Assembly (NCBI GenBank): GCA_009763385.1
Contig: CM019828.1
Span: forward strand, 20,531,000-20,594,999
Reading direction: 5' to 3'
DNA: 64,000 nucleotides
Source: Coix lacryma-jobi var. lacryma-jobi
Taxonomy: Eukaryota > Streptophyta > Magnoliopsida > Poales > Poaceae
How positions within the stretch are numbered: the first letter of the stretch is position 1; each line of letters starts with the position of its first letter. This document shows, piece after piece, positions 12,146-23,089 of this stretch. The notes below the pieces were generated by a model. It was not told the DNA's origin. It saw only the letters and a program-made list of their open reading frames with translations, and did not search any database. Position numbers and translations under genes: made by a program.

Positions 12146-14799
12146 TAACAGCTAACTATATCGACACATAGTTTGAATCTACAAATACTTTTAGCGACCA
12201 ACAGTCCAACATAAAGTATTTACATACACATAGTATATATATTTCTAATCAGCTATATATAATAATCCACATATAATTTATTATTATCGATGCACGCACA
12301 TTCATTCCAGGATATATTTACCATACAGACATGGAATATCAAAAAGAAAGCATAAACCATTGACCATTGATTCATTCATATATGGGCAGCCTAATATCAG
12401 GTCAGTCAGATCCATATGAGTAGCACAAACCATCTACCAAACCACAAGAACAGAATAGATTACAAGCTCGCTAGTACGAATTTGTGCATAAGCAAGCCAT
12501 CAACATTCCTACATCTCTACATGTGACCAAAAGTCATACAACATCAACCTCATGCGACCAAAGTCATACATCCACCACATGTCACCCAAACCATAGCTCA
12601 CTAACACCTAAAGCCACAATGAGCTCAGTCATATCTCGAGTAGGTTCAAAACAAAACACAGCTTCAATGGACACTTGCAGTATGCTGTCAGTCTGTCATC
12701 TTGTAGGAGGACGTCCTGAAATGTAGTAAGAAGTATAAATGAAGAGTCAACAATTTTGTAGACACTATCATTTATGTGCTTGTAGTTATTTTTTTTATTC
12801 TAAATGTTGAGTTGACATATACCAACGCAACAGAGCAACCTATATGTATTTACTAACTAATCACCATCCAAGCTTAGTACAACTAAACAATGCATGTATT
12901 TTCTACTACTTCTGATGCTACAGTACTGTACAAATTAAGTTTAAATACGATTGTCTAACTCATCATCAAACAGTTCTTAGTGTATCAGTATCCACAAATA
13001 GCAGTTTACTGAAAGTAAAATTCAGAAAAAATAACAATAACCTACATATGGATGAATGAGATGCCTTGCTATGAACTGGCAGGAGGACGTCCTGAAATTA
13101 ATGTAGTAATAATATATAAATGGAGATTGGTTTACTAGTGCCGAAAACATATAATTGAAGATTGTTGCAGTGTATCAGTTAGGCTAAGCTTTGTTTGCTA
13201 AATGCTATCATTATATCCACCACTATGTAGATCTAGCTGCAATATACTTGAATGAATATGATGCCTTGCTAAGCCTCTCACAAATTCATTAATTAGAAAC
13301 TTTGCTCGCTTATCACTTGAATAAAAGAAACAAAGGCTGGTGTAGACGGTCCTGTGCAGATTCTTTCAGCTGAAACTCCAACGCACGGGTGTGTAGCTGT
13401 ACTGTGAATACACATGACATCAGATCATACATGTACAAGTATGTTGAAGTGACACTGCAACCAGTACTGACAAAGAATATTGCATCCAGTAAGCCTTCTA
13501 AGAGGTGAATTACTTTGTACAACACTCATAGCTTGAAATTGAAAGTAAAAGGAAAAAAACAAGATATATAGTGACAAGCTAGAGTAACCGAAAAAATAAA
13601 GATCAGGCTACTGCCAATACCAAACCATCACTGTCAGCAAAACTGAGGTTAAGCATCACCACCTAAATGACATGTGCCATGACTGACAAAACATGTAAAC
13701 TAAGATGTTAGAATACCCTAACTCAAATGCAGATTGAATCTCTTTTTTTTACCCAAATCGAGGTTGTCCCCCATTTCCATTAACAATAACAGAATACAAG
13801 CAATCGACAAAGAACGGAGTTAAGCCTAGGAAATAGACGAGCAAATAAGACGCATGGGAATCCTAAATTAGGAGCTCCTCTGAAAGGTAGATTACAAAAC
13901 TTGTTGTTTCAATTTTTATAAAAGAAAATCATGTTTCATTTGGATCTACCATAGGTAATGCAGTTTAAAAATCCCAGTTTGCCATGATATTCGGGTATCA
14001 CCAGAAAAAAACTTAGTAGTTATAGGCTCATAGCTACCTATTACCTTGTACCATTAACCACACCCAATGACTGTTTTTTGTTTGGTTCCACCCTGAACTT
14101 TGTAACACTTCTATATCCCAGCTGCATCACTTTAGTGTAGTAAGATTTAAAATTGAACCAGGCAACTTTCATGACTTATAATCTTGTGTAGTGGTCCTAA
14201 CCTGGAATCAGCAACCACTGCCAACTAATTGAATGCAATATTGACAATGACAGGTTGGTGGCTTCAGTTTGATAATGAGTTCAGACCAATAATAACAAAT
14301 TCATTGCTTGACTAAACTATTCCATATTAAAGATGAAATGCTGTCAGATTCCAGCTATATGTTTTCACAGCTTCTTCATTATTACAGAAAACACAAAAGA
14401 AAATGTGCATGCTAATTGCTCTACTTCTCAGTTTATTTCCTACCATTCACACTGCTGCACTGCACATGTTTTTCAACCGTTCATACTACTGCACATCTGA
14501 ATACACTATAGAGATAGATTTCCTGTGAATATTCCAAGTCCCAATTATTTCCTACCTCACTGCTCTGACATTGTTTGATCCACCCAGCCATCTCACTAAT
14601 AGAGCACACGTGGACAACAAGGTAGGCAGAGAAGCAAGCAAATCTAACCAAGTGGGGAAGCAAGCACATCTAACCAGGTAGGAAACAAAGCAAATCTAAC
14701 CTTTCTTCTCTCGATGCAGTGGTAGTGGGCGCCTCCAACCCACGCTGAAGTACTTGCTATCGCAAATCCCAACAGCTGCAGCAAAGAAATCAAGAATCA
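12146..14799. other. CACTA interior, AT-rich, no gene recognised
   Basis: About 2.65 kb of AT-rich sequence with only short open frames (longest about 80 codons, 12484-12726). AGGAGGACGTCCTGAAAT occurs at about 12704 and again near 13080, suggesting a small internal duplication. Nothing else was identified. Confidence 0.6.
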
Positions 14800-15342
14800 G
14801 ATCAAATTGTTGGTCCATCACACACACGAGCCAGCTGTGTTGGACGACGATGGCGGTGTTTTGCGGCAGCGGCGGCTGTGTTCCGAAGAGATTGGGTGGG
14901 AGCGGAGCGGGGCTGGAGTGCTGATGCAGGAGCCGGGGCTGGAACTCCAATCAGGTGTTGTCGCTCGAGCCCCGCCGCTGGAGGGGCGGCAGGATCCGAG
15001 GCTGGACCTCGCTAGAGGCCTGTCGTACCCTCTCCAGCCGTTGTGTTCCTTCTCCGATGAGGCCGAGTGCTCCAATGGCGCCGCCGGATCTGCTCTATCT
15101 AGGATCGATGCGGAGGTCAGGTCGGCGGGTCGCAAACAGGAGGAAAGCGATGACGATAGGGTGGGGCGGCGAGATGCGGGAGCGGGCCTGGAGCGTTGAT
15201 GCGGGAGCGCAGCAGGACCAGGCAATGCACGAGCGCGGGCGGCGATGTCGGGTGAGGAGGCGGCGCTGAAAGGGGTGGGGATGAAAAGGTAGGGTTTTCG
15301 CATTATATAGCTGGGCCCAAATTTTAGCGCGAACAGGCCCAT
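14800..15342 (-). other. GC-rich promoter and first-exon-like segment inside the CACTA
   Basis: Local base composition rises sharply. On the minus strand a TATA-like CTATATAATG lies near 15304-15313, followed by a GC-rich open stretch of up to 174 codons (15342-14818), rich in Ser, Pro and Arg. It resembles the 5' part of a grass gene, so it may be captured host DNA or the element's own promoter. No domain was recognised and a real protein is not claimed. Confidence 0.4.
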
Positions 15343-15429
15343 TCTGGTTTAGGATTCCCCACGATTGAAATCTTCTTTTTTTTCAATTCCCGCGGACTGG
15401 CCTTGTTTTTATAATTGAGGGTACGCAAG

Positions 15430-15652
15430 AGCCCGGTTCCTATGCCGACTGACGGTTTGTCCTCCATATTAACCTATCCCGACCAATCGTTAGACTGTAC
15501 ATCCTAATATTTATACCGACCGATGGTGCAACGCCAAAGATACGCATACCGACACATCCTCCGTGGATCACCTATACCGATCGATTGTTCAACGGTATTA
15601 ATAGATCTATAACGTCACACGTGTGACGCTATATCGGTGTGTGGGTGTAGTG
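15430..15652. repeat. CACTA right subterminal repeats
   Basis: Words such as TATACCGACCGATGG, CATACCGACACA and CTATACCGATCGAT are repeated in the last 220 bp, in the orientation opposite to the left end. Confidence 0.85.
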
Positions 15653-15664
15653 ATATACAATATT

Positions 15665-15775
15665 TGGCCAAAATACATCGTAGTACTCCATGTGGCACAT
15701 GCAATAGAACTCGCAATCAACAGTTACAATCTTTTGGTAATGAATGTTCAACATTTCACAAAATCGCATGTTTTT
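15665..15775 (-). pseudogene. Fragment of the Ulp1 catalytic exon inside the transposase intron
   Basis: About 100 bp, roughly 80% similar by eye to the Ulp1 exon at 43880-43975 in the same minus orientation: CATCGTAGTACTCCATGT is identical in both, and TGAATGTTC and AACATTTCACA recur further on. The translation keeps a MEYYD-like piece but the catalytic Cys context is lost. It lies between the CACTA end and the 15840 acceptor. Confidence 0.75.
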
Positions 15776-15956
15776 TTGGTTTATGCCTTTTCCACCGTAA
15801 CTGTAATTTGATACCAACTTTACACTATTACCTACACAGGTATGTTTTGTGTGCACTTGCTGCGTGCATTCATGCATGTTCAGCTCGAAAAAATACCTCA
15901 CAAGTTGTCGGTGGTACGAAAAGGGGTACCCCCAATCAACGCACACACCCGAACGC

Positions 15957-16330
15957 TTTATCTCCGTCTCGCCCGAGCCCTCCCAGCCAGGCCTCGGGCG
16001 AACGCTCCGTCTCCGTCTCGCCCGAGCCCTCCCAGCCAGGCCTCGGGCGAACGCTTTGTCTCCGTCTCGCCCGAGCCCTCCCAGCCAGGCCTCGGGCGAA
16101 CGCTCCGTCTCCGTCTCGCCCGAGCCCTCCCAGCCAGGCCTCGGGAACGCTCCGTCTCCGTCTCGCCCGAGCCCTCCCAGCCAGGCCTCGGGCGAACGCT
16201 CCGTCTCCGTCTCGCCCGAGCCCTCCCAGCAAGGCCTCGGGCGAACGCTCCATCTCCGTCTCGCCCGAGCCCTCCCAGCCAGGCCTCGGGCGAACGCTCT
16301 GTCTCCATCTCGCCCAAGCCCACCCAGCTC
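15957..16330. repeat. U3 minisatellite of the solo LTR
   Basis: About seven to eight units of about 49 bp around CGTCTCGCCCGAGCCCTCC and CAGCCAGGCCTCGGGCG; one unit is 4 bp shorter (near 16144). Palindromic arms occur in each unit. Confidence 0.9.
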
Positions 16331-16584
16331 GCTCTCCGTCTCGCTCGAGCCCTCCAGGCCTCGGGCGAGCGCGCCCCCACACCTCGAGCCTTAACGCACG
16401 GACCTCGAGCTGCACAGACAGCCGTACCAACCCATGCCACGCATTTAATGTCTTCACCTACTCCGGTCATGTCCACCAGTGCACAGCATGTACCACAGTG
16501 ACTCGGTATAAAGGTCAAGTCTCGTTTTCACCACAAGCATGGGCAAAAGGGCACCAGTACGACACTGTTCGGCCAAGCCAGGCA

Positions 16585-16795
16585 CTGTAACCCCTCGAGG
16601 CCGGCTACGCGCTCCTCGAGCCCTGCACTGTAACCCATCGAGGCCGGCTACGCGCTCCTCGAGCCCTGCACTGTAACCCTCGAGGTCGGCTACGCGCTCC
16701 TCGAGCCCTGCACTGTAACACCTCGAGGCCGGCTCCGCGCCCCTCGAGCCCCCGGGCACCACCTCGAAGCCGGCTCCGCGCCCTTCGAGCCCTAA
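16585..16795. repeat. Second minisatellite of the solo LTR
   Basis: About four units of roughly 50 bp containing CTCGAGGCCGGCTACGCGCT and CCTGCACTGTAAC. Confidence 0.8.
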
Positions 16796-17067
16796 CTACT
16801 TTCGTACTATTGGAGGACAGGTACCCCAAGACCCGGAGGGACCTCACCGCGTACTGTACATTCCGGGATGGGTGCTGTACGGCTCCCGCCTTGTCGCACT
16901 ACCACGTCCGCGCCCAGGATGGAAGCCACGACCCAAGGACGCCTCAACAGCGATGATCACATCGGCTCCAGTGGCCCCGACAAGACAGGGTTCCTACCCT
17001 TCTCCGTATGGGGCACCATACGCCCCGACACCTGTAATACTTTTATGTAACCCTGGCCTCCCTTGCT

Positions 17068-17076
17068 CTATAAAAG
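17068..17076 (+). promoter_or_regulatory. TATA box in the solo LTR
   Basis: CTATAAAAG, conserved in all four LTRs of this family here. An active solo LTR could drive rightward transcription into the transposase 3' exons. Confidence 0.65.
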
Positions 17077-18804
17077 GGGACACTAGGGCCCTCATTCAAG
17101 GGGAGGAACACAACACACACGAGTCCACACATAGGCACGAGTCCGGACCCCGGTCCACGCTCACTGAGCTTGTATTCTCCCCTGTACGAGCACTTAGGTG
17201 CAAGTAATACAAGAACATCCCCCCCCGCGCTGGACGTAGGTCCTTCTTTGCCCGAACCAGGATAAATCCTTGTGTCCTCTTGCATCACCATCCAGGAAGA
17301 GAAGCACGCGATCATATCACTCGTTGGTGTGGTACCCCCGGGTACGAAACACCGACACAAGTACATTTTGAAACGCTTGTGCCGCAATGCCCGTCATGAC
17401 CTACCATTCGATCGTGCTGACGTGAGGCTAAAAGGCATAGATGGAGAAACGAAAGCATACATGCAGAGGTTATTGATGACAAAAACAATGAAACTAATTA
17501 AGTTTGCTTGTATGTCAAAGCCTGGTTTTGATCGGGCTATGGAAGGGATAGATGATCTAATATCACTGATATCTGAGTTGGCCTGATATTGGTGTTGAAG
17601 ATATAGACTTGGATGATGTCGCGGTGAGTAATTTAGTGACATACTGACATAGCTTTTTATGCATAAACAGAACTGTTTCAGCCGGCACAGTTATCATTTG
17701 ATCAGCATATATACATTCCAACTAATGATTTTATCTGTACTCTAGGACATTAAACCTGCGCCAGTGCCAACAACAACAACCCATGGTGAGGAGCGCTTGG
17801 ATCCAGAGGAGGTGTCAATCTTGCAGCCACACATTGCACCGGAAGAGGTGAATGTAGACTTAAAAAATTAGAAAAATCTAGCTGCCAGTCACTGCACCGG
17901 AACTACTGTCAAAATCTTGCACCCAGCGACTATGCTTAGATTCTATGCTACCTTTCATAACAATAAAACAATATTAATAATCTAAATGTTCTTTGTAGGT
18001 GGAAATGTGATGCAAACAGCAGCGGTGGCTAAGATTGTCATTGGATGTGGACAACAGGATAATAATACAAACAAGTATGGTTTCTTATGCAATGTGCCGT
18101 TTGTTGTCGTATGGGATACGAAATAGATAATGTGTATGTTTTAATACATACAAGCTATATTTTTTATGCGCATTATGGATGCAGTTATACTGTATTGATG
18201 CATATTTGATCTGAGTCATTCCCATTTACAATCAATAAAAAGCATTGCTTTGTTATCTGTAAAAATTTAGCAATCTACCAGCAATCAGATATAATTATAC
18301 GCTTCTTGTGTTAGTATTTATGCAGATTAATAATTGTGGACTCACCATTTTGATTCGTAGAACATGCTTCAAGTTGGTGTGGGCGTTAGTCTTGACCGAC
18401 CAGACAATGCCAAGTAGAAAGGGAGGACGTTGGCGCCATCTGAAAGGAGAACGTTGAAGTTGGGTTCACGAGGCCCAAAACTGAAGAGCAGAAAGTGTAA
18501 AGTCTGTGGCATCGCTGATGGTCACAATGCATCCACTTGCTTGAAGAAGGAGGCTAATCGTGTGAGGCTTGCAAAAATGACTACAAAGAAAAGAGGTCGA
18601 CCCCCTGGCTCAAAGAATCGCAGCAGCTTGGGTGGGGGTGAAGAAGTGACCAAACAAGCTTTGACACATATGTGCGTGTCCGATGATGGAGATGGTTATG
18701 AAGAAGTCAACCCAGAAGTGGAGGGGAGTTCATAGCAAGAAGAACCTTGCCCGCTCCAAAGGAAAAGAGGTAGACCCAGAGGGTCAAATAACAAAACTGC
18801 ATAA

Positions 18805-19066
18805 CAATGTCCTTTTATGTTATTTCAATGCCTTTGTGCATCACTGAACCATGTCATCCCCAGTCTAATAAGTGTAACACCTATCTGTGGGGATTTTGGG
18901 AGAACAATGACGCTTGGCTGCATCCAAACATTTTATGCTATGTCACATCCGATTTAAAATGCATACGTGAGAATGATTTATGTCATCATGTTTTCGAATG
19001 ATTTATGCCATCTTGGATTAATATTGCGTAGAAAGTTGCTCTCACATATATGTGATAGTTGATAAT
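18805..19066. other. MULE backbone between the transposase end and the next insertion
   Basis: AT-rich 3' flank of the transposase gene with no gene. ATAAT at 19062-19066 is the left half of the target duplication of the following retrotransposon. Confidence 0.6.
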
Positions 19067-20533
19067 TGTCGGGGGTCCACAAAAGGGGTACCCCCAATCA
19101 ACGCAAACAAATAGGGTAAACCTAGAACACCGGTTAATGGCGGACCTAACTAGTCTGACCTCCTAAAAAGCCGACCCCCCAAGGCCCACAACGCTGGCCT
19201 ACCGTCTCGCCCGAGGCCTCCAAGCCAGGCCTCGGGCGCGCGTTCGTCTTCCGTCTCGCCCGAGGCCTCCAAGCCAGGCCTCGGGCGAACGCTCGTTTTC
19301 CGTCTCGCCCGAGGCCTCCAAGCCAGGCCTCGGGCGAACGCTCGTTTTTCGTCTCGCCCGAGGCCTCCAAGCCAGGCCTCGGGCGCGCGTTCGTTTTCCG
19401 TCTCGCCCGAGGCCTCCAAGCCAGGCCTCGGGCGAACACTCGTTTTTCGTCTCGCCCGAGGCCCCCGAGCCAGGCCTCGGGCGCACAGTCGTTTTCTGTC
19501 TCGCCCGAGCCCTCCACGTCAGGCCTTGGCAAGCGCTCCACTGGCCTTCGGGCCCCCCACAGCCGAGCACCACACCTCGAGACCCCACGCGGGGACCTCG
19601 AGCCTCTCTGGCACAGCAGCCTATCCCTCGAGACGCGCTATGCCTCCCTCGAGCGGTGCAGACATCGGATGCCAGCCCCATACCACGCACTTAATTCATC
19701 CACCTACCCCAGTCACGTCCTCTGTAACACAACGTGTGCCACAGTGGTCTGGGGCAGAGTCAAGCCTCGTTTTCACCGCAAGTATGGGCGAAAAGGCACC
19801 AGTGAAGCACTGTTAACCCACGCCCTACACTGTGGCACGTCCAAGACACGCCTCAAGGTCCAGATGCCTGCCGATCAATCGATTTTCACGGGACTTGCCC
19901 ATACCTGCGGGGACTCGAGCCCCCCGTAGGCGACGCCTCGAGGCCCGCTCCACGCCCCTCGAGCCCTAGCTACCTTCATGCTATTGGAGGACAGGTACCC
20001 CAAGACCCGGAGGGACCCCGCCGCGTCCTGTACGTTCCGGGATGGGTGTTGTACGGCTTCCACCTCGCCACGCCTCCACGTCCGTGCCCAGGGTGGAGGC
20101 CACGCTTCAAGGACGCTTCAACAGCAACGCCCACGTCGGCTACAATGTCTTCGACAAGACAGGGTTCCTACCCTTCTTCGTAAGGGACACAATACACCCC
20201 GACACCTGTAATACCTTTGTGTAACCCTGACCTCCCTTTGCTCTATAAAAGGGGACACCAGGGCCCTCATTCTGGGAGACGGGACAGACACGTTAAGACA
20301 CAAGTCCACGCACACCCGAGTCCGGACTCCGGTCCACGCTCACTGAGCTGTATTCGCCCCTGTACAAGCACTTAGGTGCAAGTAATACAAGAACATCCTC
20401 CCCCGCTGGACGTAGGGCCTTCTTTGCCCGAACCAGGATAAATCCTTGTGTCCTCTTGCATCACCACCCAGGAAGAGAAGCACGCGATCATATTACTCGT
20501 TGGTGTTGTACCCCCGGTTTCGAAACACCGACA
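19067..20533 (+). repeat. 5' LTR of element 2
   Basis: Begins TGTCGGGGGTCCAC, ends CACCGACA, and is followed by the PBS. TATA CTCTATAAAA at 20241-20250. Confidence 0.97.
19201..19545. repeat. U3 minisatellite, 5' LTR of element 2
   Basis: About seven units of about 49 bp, GTCTCGCCCGAGGCCTCC then AAGCCAGGCCTCGGGCG, each with complementary arms CCCGAGGC and GCCTCGGG. Repeated identically in position at 33252-33597 in the 3' LTR. Confidence 0.92.
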
Positions 20534-20553
20534 GTTGGCGCGCCAGGTAGGGG
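20534..20553 (+). other. Primer-binding site of element 2
   Basis: GTTGGCGCGCCAGGTAGGGG directly after the LTR, identical to the site in element 1. Probably tRNA-Arg primed (inference from memory). Confidence 0.85.
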
Positions 20554-20591
20554 CCTTCGCGTGTCGAGTCGGTTTACTCGCCGTTTCCTGG

Positions 20592-23040
20592 ATGGCTGCT
20601 CCTACTCCTTCGTTCTCTGCCGGTGCCGTCATCTGGTTCGGGAGCCTCGAGTTCCTGGCCACTGACATCGACAACGAGCTGGTCTTGCTCTCCACGGAGG
20701 GCCCAAGTGGAGGGCGTGTCGCGTCGCCCCGCGCGGGGGGCGTGGCGCGTCACCCCACCACCACGCATCACAACCTCGTGAGCGGCGCCGTCGTCACCAT
20801 CGTCGCCAGGCACAGGCGGTGCCCGCGGCAAACGCCCACTTCCCCGCGGCCGGCGCGGAGTTCCCAAGGAGGAGCCTGCCCGGCGCGCGGCCGAGGCTTC
20901 CCGGGCGCGCCCGCGCCCGCCCAGCAACTTCGCGTTCGTCATGCGCACGGACCAGGAGCCAGGCCACGGGCCTCCGAGCCGTGCACCGACGACGCCGCCC
21001 AGCCCCCTCCCGCAGGGGGTGTACCGCGCTCGACGCCGGCGGTTCCCGTACGGCCTCGACGGCTTGCGGCAGCCTACGCCCGACAGCCAACGAGCGCAGT
21101 CGACGCCAACAGCCGGCGGAGCAGGAGGAACGCTCGGGCGTGCTGCTGCTGGCCATGGCCAACCTGGAGATTGTCCACCCCGCACGCGTCGACCGCAGCC
21201 TCTCGCGAGCCGTCGGGCCTCCTCGTCAAGCCACCTTCGGGAGTGGTACCGCGAGCTGCAGCCCCGGCACGAGCCCAGGCGGCGCGGCATCATCACCAGC
21301 TCCGACTCCGACGAATACGACTACCACGACCCCGACCTCTGGGATCCCACCAGGGAGTGCTTCCAACTCGAGGGGGTCGTATGCGACACCGAGGACGAGG
21401 GCGACGACGGCAGGCCGGCGCTCGATCTAGAGGGCCCCAACGACGTGGCCGTGCAGGCGGGTCGCGTGTTCAGGTGAGGAACGAACCTCCAGCACCCGGC
21501 TGCACCGCCTCAGCACGACGACGACCGGCGGCGCAACTCGCGCAGGTGCAGGAGGCAATCACCAAAGCCGAGGAAGAACGACGACACCTGCTGCAGCTAC
21601 AGCAAACTCTGATGCAGGAACCACCCCAGCCCCGAGGAGCGGAGCCCGAGGTCGGGCTCGAGAGGTCCACCGACAGATCCTCGAAGACGGGGCGCCAGCA
21701 CGCCCCGAGGTGCGTTTCCCGCGAGCGGGACAGAACGTGGTGGCGGCGGCGATGCTGCTCCGCGATCTGCCCGCCGTCTCCAACCCTGACGCCAGGCGCA
21801 TGCTTGGGGAAATGAAGAACCTCCTCGAGACAGCCGCAGTACAGCAAGCCGAGAGCTCGACGTCACGACGACGCGGAGCAGCCTCGGGGAAACCGGCGGA
21901 CACGCCCCGCAACGAGCGTGAGGCATCCGTCCACCAACCTGACGCCTCTCGAGCTAGACCAGTCCGCGAACGGATCATCGACAACCGGCCACCTCGAGAC
22001 CCCAACGACGCCCGCAACGACATCAACCGCCGACGCAAGGACAAGGGGGCCCAGGAGCGTGGCTATAGCGCCCATCGAGGGAGGCGCTACGACAGCGACG
22101 AAGACCGGCAAGTCCTCGAGCCCCCGGGCCCCAGAGTCTTCAGCCGGGCCATCCGCAGCTCGACCCTCCCCGACCGCTTCCGACCACCGACCAACATCGT
22201 GAAGTATGACGGGGAGGTCGAGCCCAAGCTCTGGCTCTCGGACTTCCGCCTAGGCTGCCAACTGGGCGGAGCGAAGAACGACGACCGTGTGATCATACGC
22301 CAACTCCCACTTTACCTATCGGACACCGCCCGCCGTGGCTCGAGGGGCTCCCGCCGGATCGGATCGACGACTGGGCCGACCTAGTCAGGGTCTTCGACGG
22401 GAATTTCAAGGGGACGTGCGTACGCCCAGGCAACCCTGGGACCTACGGCGCTGCAGGCAGGCGGCAAACGAGCCCCTCCGCGATTTTGCTCGACGATTCT
22501 CGAAGCAGCGCCTCGAGCTCCCCCACGTGCCTGATGAGGACGTCATCTCAGCGTTCCTCGCAGGCACGACATGCCAAGAGCTAGTCCATGAGCTAGGACG
22601 CTACCGTCCCAGGACGGTCGAGGACCTGATGGATCGCGTCACCAGCTTTGCCTCAGGTGACGAGGCAGTGGGGGCCTTCTTTGGCCGTTCCACGGACAAG
22701 GGCAAGGCGGCGGCCGCGCCGGAGGTCACGAACAAAGGCAACGATGCCAAGAACGATAACGATAACGGCAACAAAAAGAAGAAGAACAGACGCAAAGGTC
22801 AGAAGGCGAAGCGCGACGCCAATGACGACGGCGACGAAGAAGTGCTCGCAGGCGCCCTCGAGCCTAAGAAGCCCCGAGGCCCCCCTGACGGGGCTGTTTT
22901 CGACCAGATGCTCGAGGACCCCTGCACTTATCACAGGGGCCCCGTAAATCACAAGTTAAAGGACTGCCGACTGTTGAAAGGCTACTACTCCAAGCCCGGC
23001 GATAAGAGAGAAGACGCGCCTAAGGGCAAGGATACCGATC
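20592..23040 (+). pseudogene. gag: gag of element 2 (frameshifted)
   Basis: The start is ATG 20592 after the PBS, with MAAPTPSFSAGAVIWFGSLE as in element 1. The reading frame then moves between phases: near 21070, between 21470 and 21480 (one phase ends in a stop at 21475), near 21700, near 22330 and near 22430. The retrotransposon-gag core (REFQGD... ANEPLRDFARRF... LAGTTCQELVHELGR) lies about 22400-22620. A basic Lys-rich stretch (22730-22830) and a zinc-knuckle-like CTYHRGPVNHKLKDC (22923-22968) follow. No single polypeptide can be made without repeated frameshifting. Confidence 0.85.
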
Positions 23041-23089
23041 GGCGCGGCGGTGGGAACGCGGACGGCGACTTCCCCCTGGTGCGCGACTG

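Larger units (their letters stand above)
11972..15652. mobile_element. CACTA (En/Spm) transposon, non-autonomous, TSD ATA
   Basis: The left end CACTACACCATAGC at 11972 and the right end GTGGGTGTAGTG at 15652 are inverted copies sharing CACTACACC and ATAGCGTCA. Both are flanked by the 3-bp duplication ATA (11969-11971 and 15653-15655). Subterminal repeats around GTCGGTATAG and TATACCGACCGA lie at both ends, as expected for transposase-binding sites. The 3.7-kb interior encodes no recognisable TNPA, TNPD or transposase, so the element is non-autonomous. It sits inside the 11718-15839 intron of the MULE transposase. Confidence 0.95.
15906..17357 (+). mobile_element. Solo LTR of a Tat-clade Ty3/gypsy element, TSD CAAGT
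   Basis: It begins TGTCGGTGGTACG and ends CACCGACA. It is flanked by CAAGT on both sides (15901-15905 and 17358-17362), with no internal region, so it arose by LTR-LTR recombination. Length is 1,452 bp. It lies within a coding exon of the MULE transposase: the codons on either side join in frame once the LTR and one CAAGT are ignored. It belongs to the same subfamily as the element 1 LTR. Confidence 0.97.
7598..18804 (+). pseudogene. FAR1-type MULE transposase, multi-exon, inactivated
   Basis: Likely exons: a first exon from ATG 7598 (end unclear, before about 7993); 8884 or 8962 to 9473 (FAR1 DNA-binding domain); 9903-10285 and 10614-11077 (MULE DDE domain); 11450-11717 and 15840 onward (SWIM zinc finger, CECKQW then CVH); 17363-17623; 17746 to about 17847; about 17999-18074; and 18361-18804 (zinc knuckle CKVCGIADGHNASTC and AT-hook KKRGRPPGSK). 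DDE candidates are D at 10099 (DTTHK), D of DQDPAM (codon split by an intron, 10285/10614) and E at 10946 (RSESVN). Defects: TGA at 10224-10226 where Trp is usual, TAG a few codons later, a solo LTR inside the 15840-17623 exon, a frameshift near 17585, TAG near 18414, and TAG at 18733 before a second AT-hook. The 11718-15839 intron has a GC donor and holds a CACTA element. Confidence 0.85.

Noticed and set aside
15936..16590. Open frames of up to 317 codons in both strands of the LTRs (also 5411-5900, 19146-19690, 33197-33742)
   Set aside because: They are translations of the 49-bp minisatellite, which has no stops in several frames because its period and base composition allow it.
7598..18804. 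A functional host FAR1/FRS gene
   Set aside because: Nonsense codons, a frameshift and an LTR inside an exon exclude function; the surroundings are transposon-like.
19201..19545. CRISPR-like regular spacing
   Set aside because: Units are contiguous with no unique spacers, sit in a retrotransposon U3, and the genome is plant.
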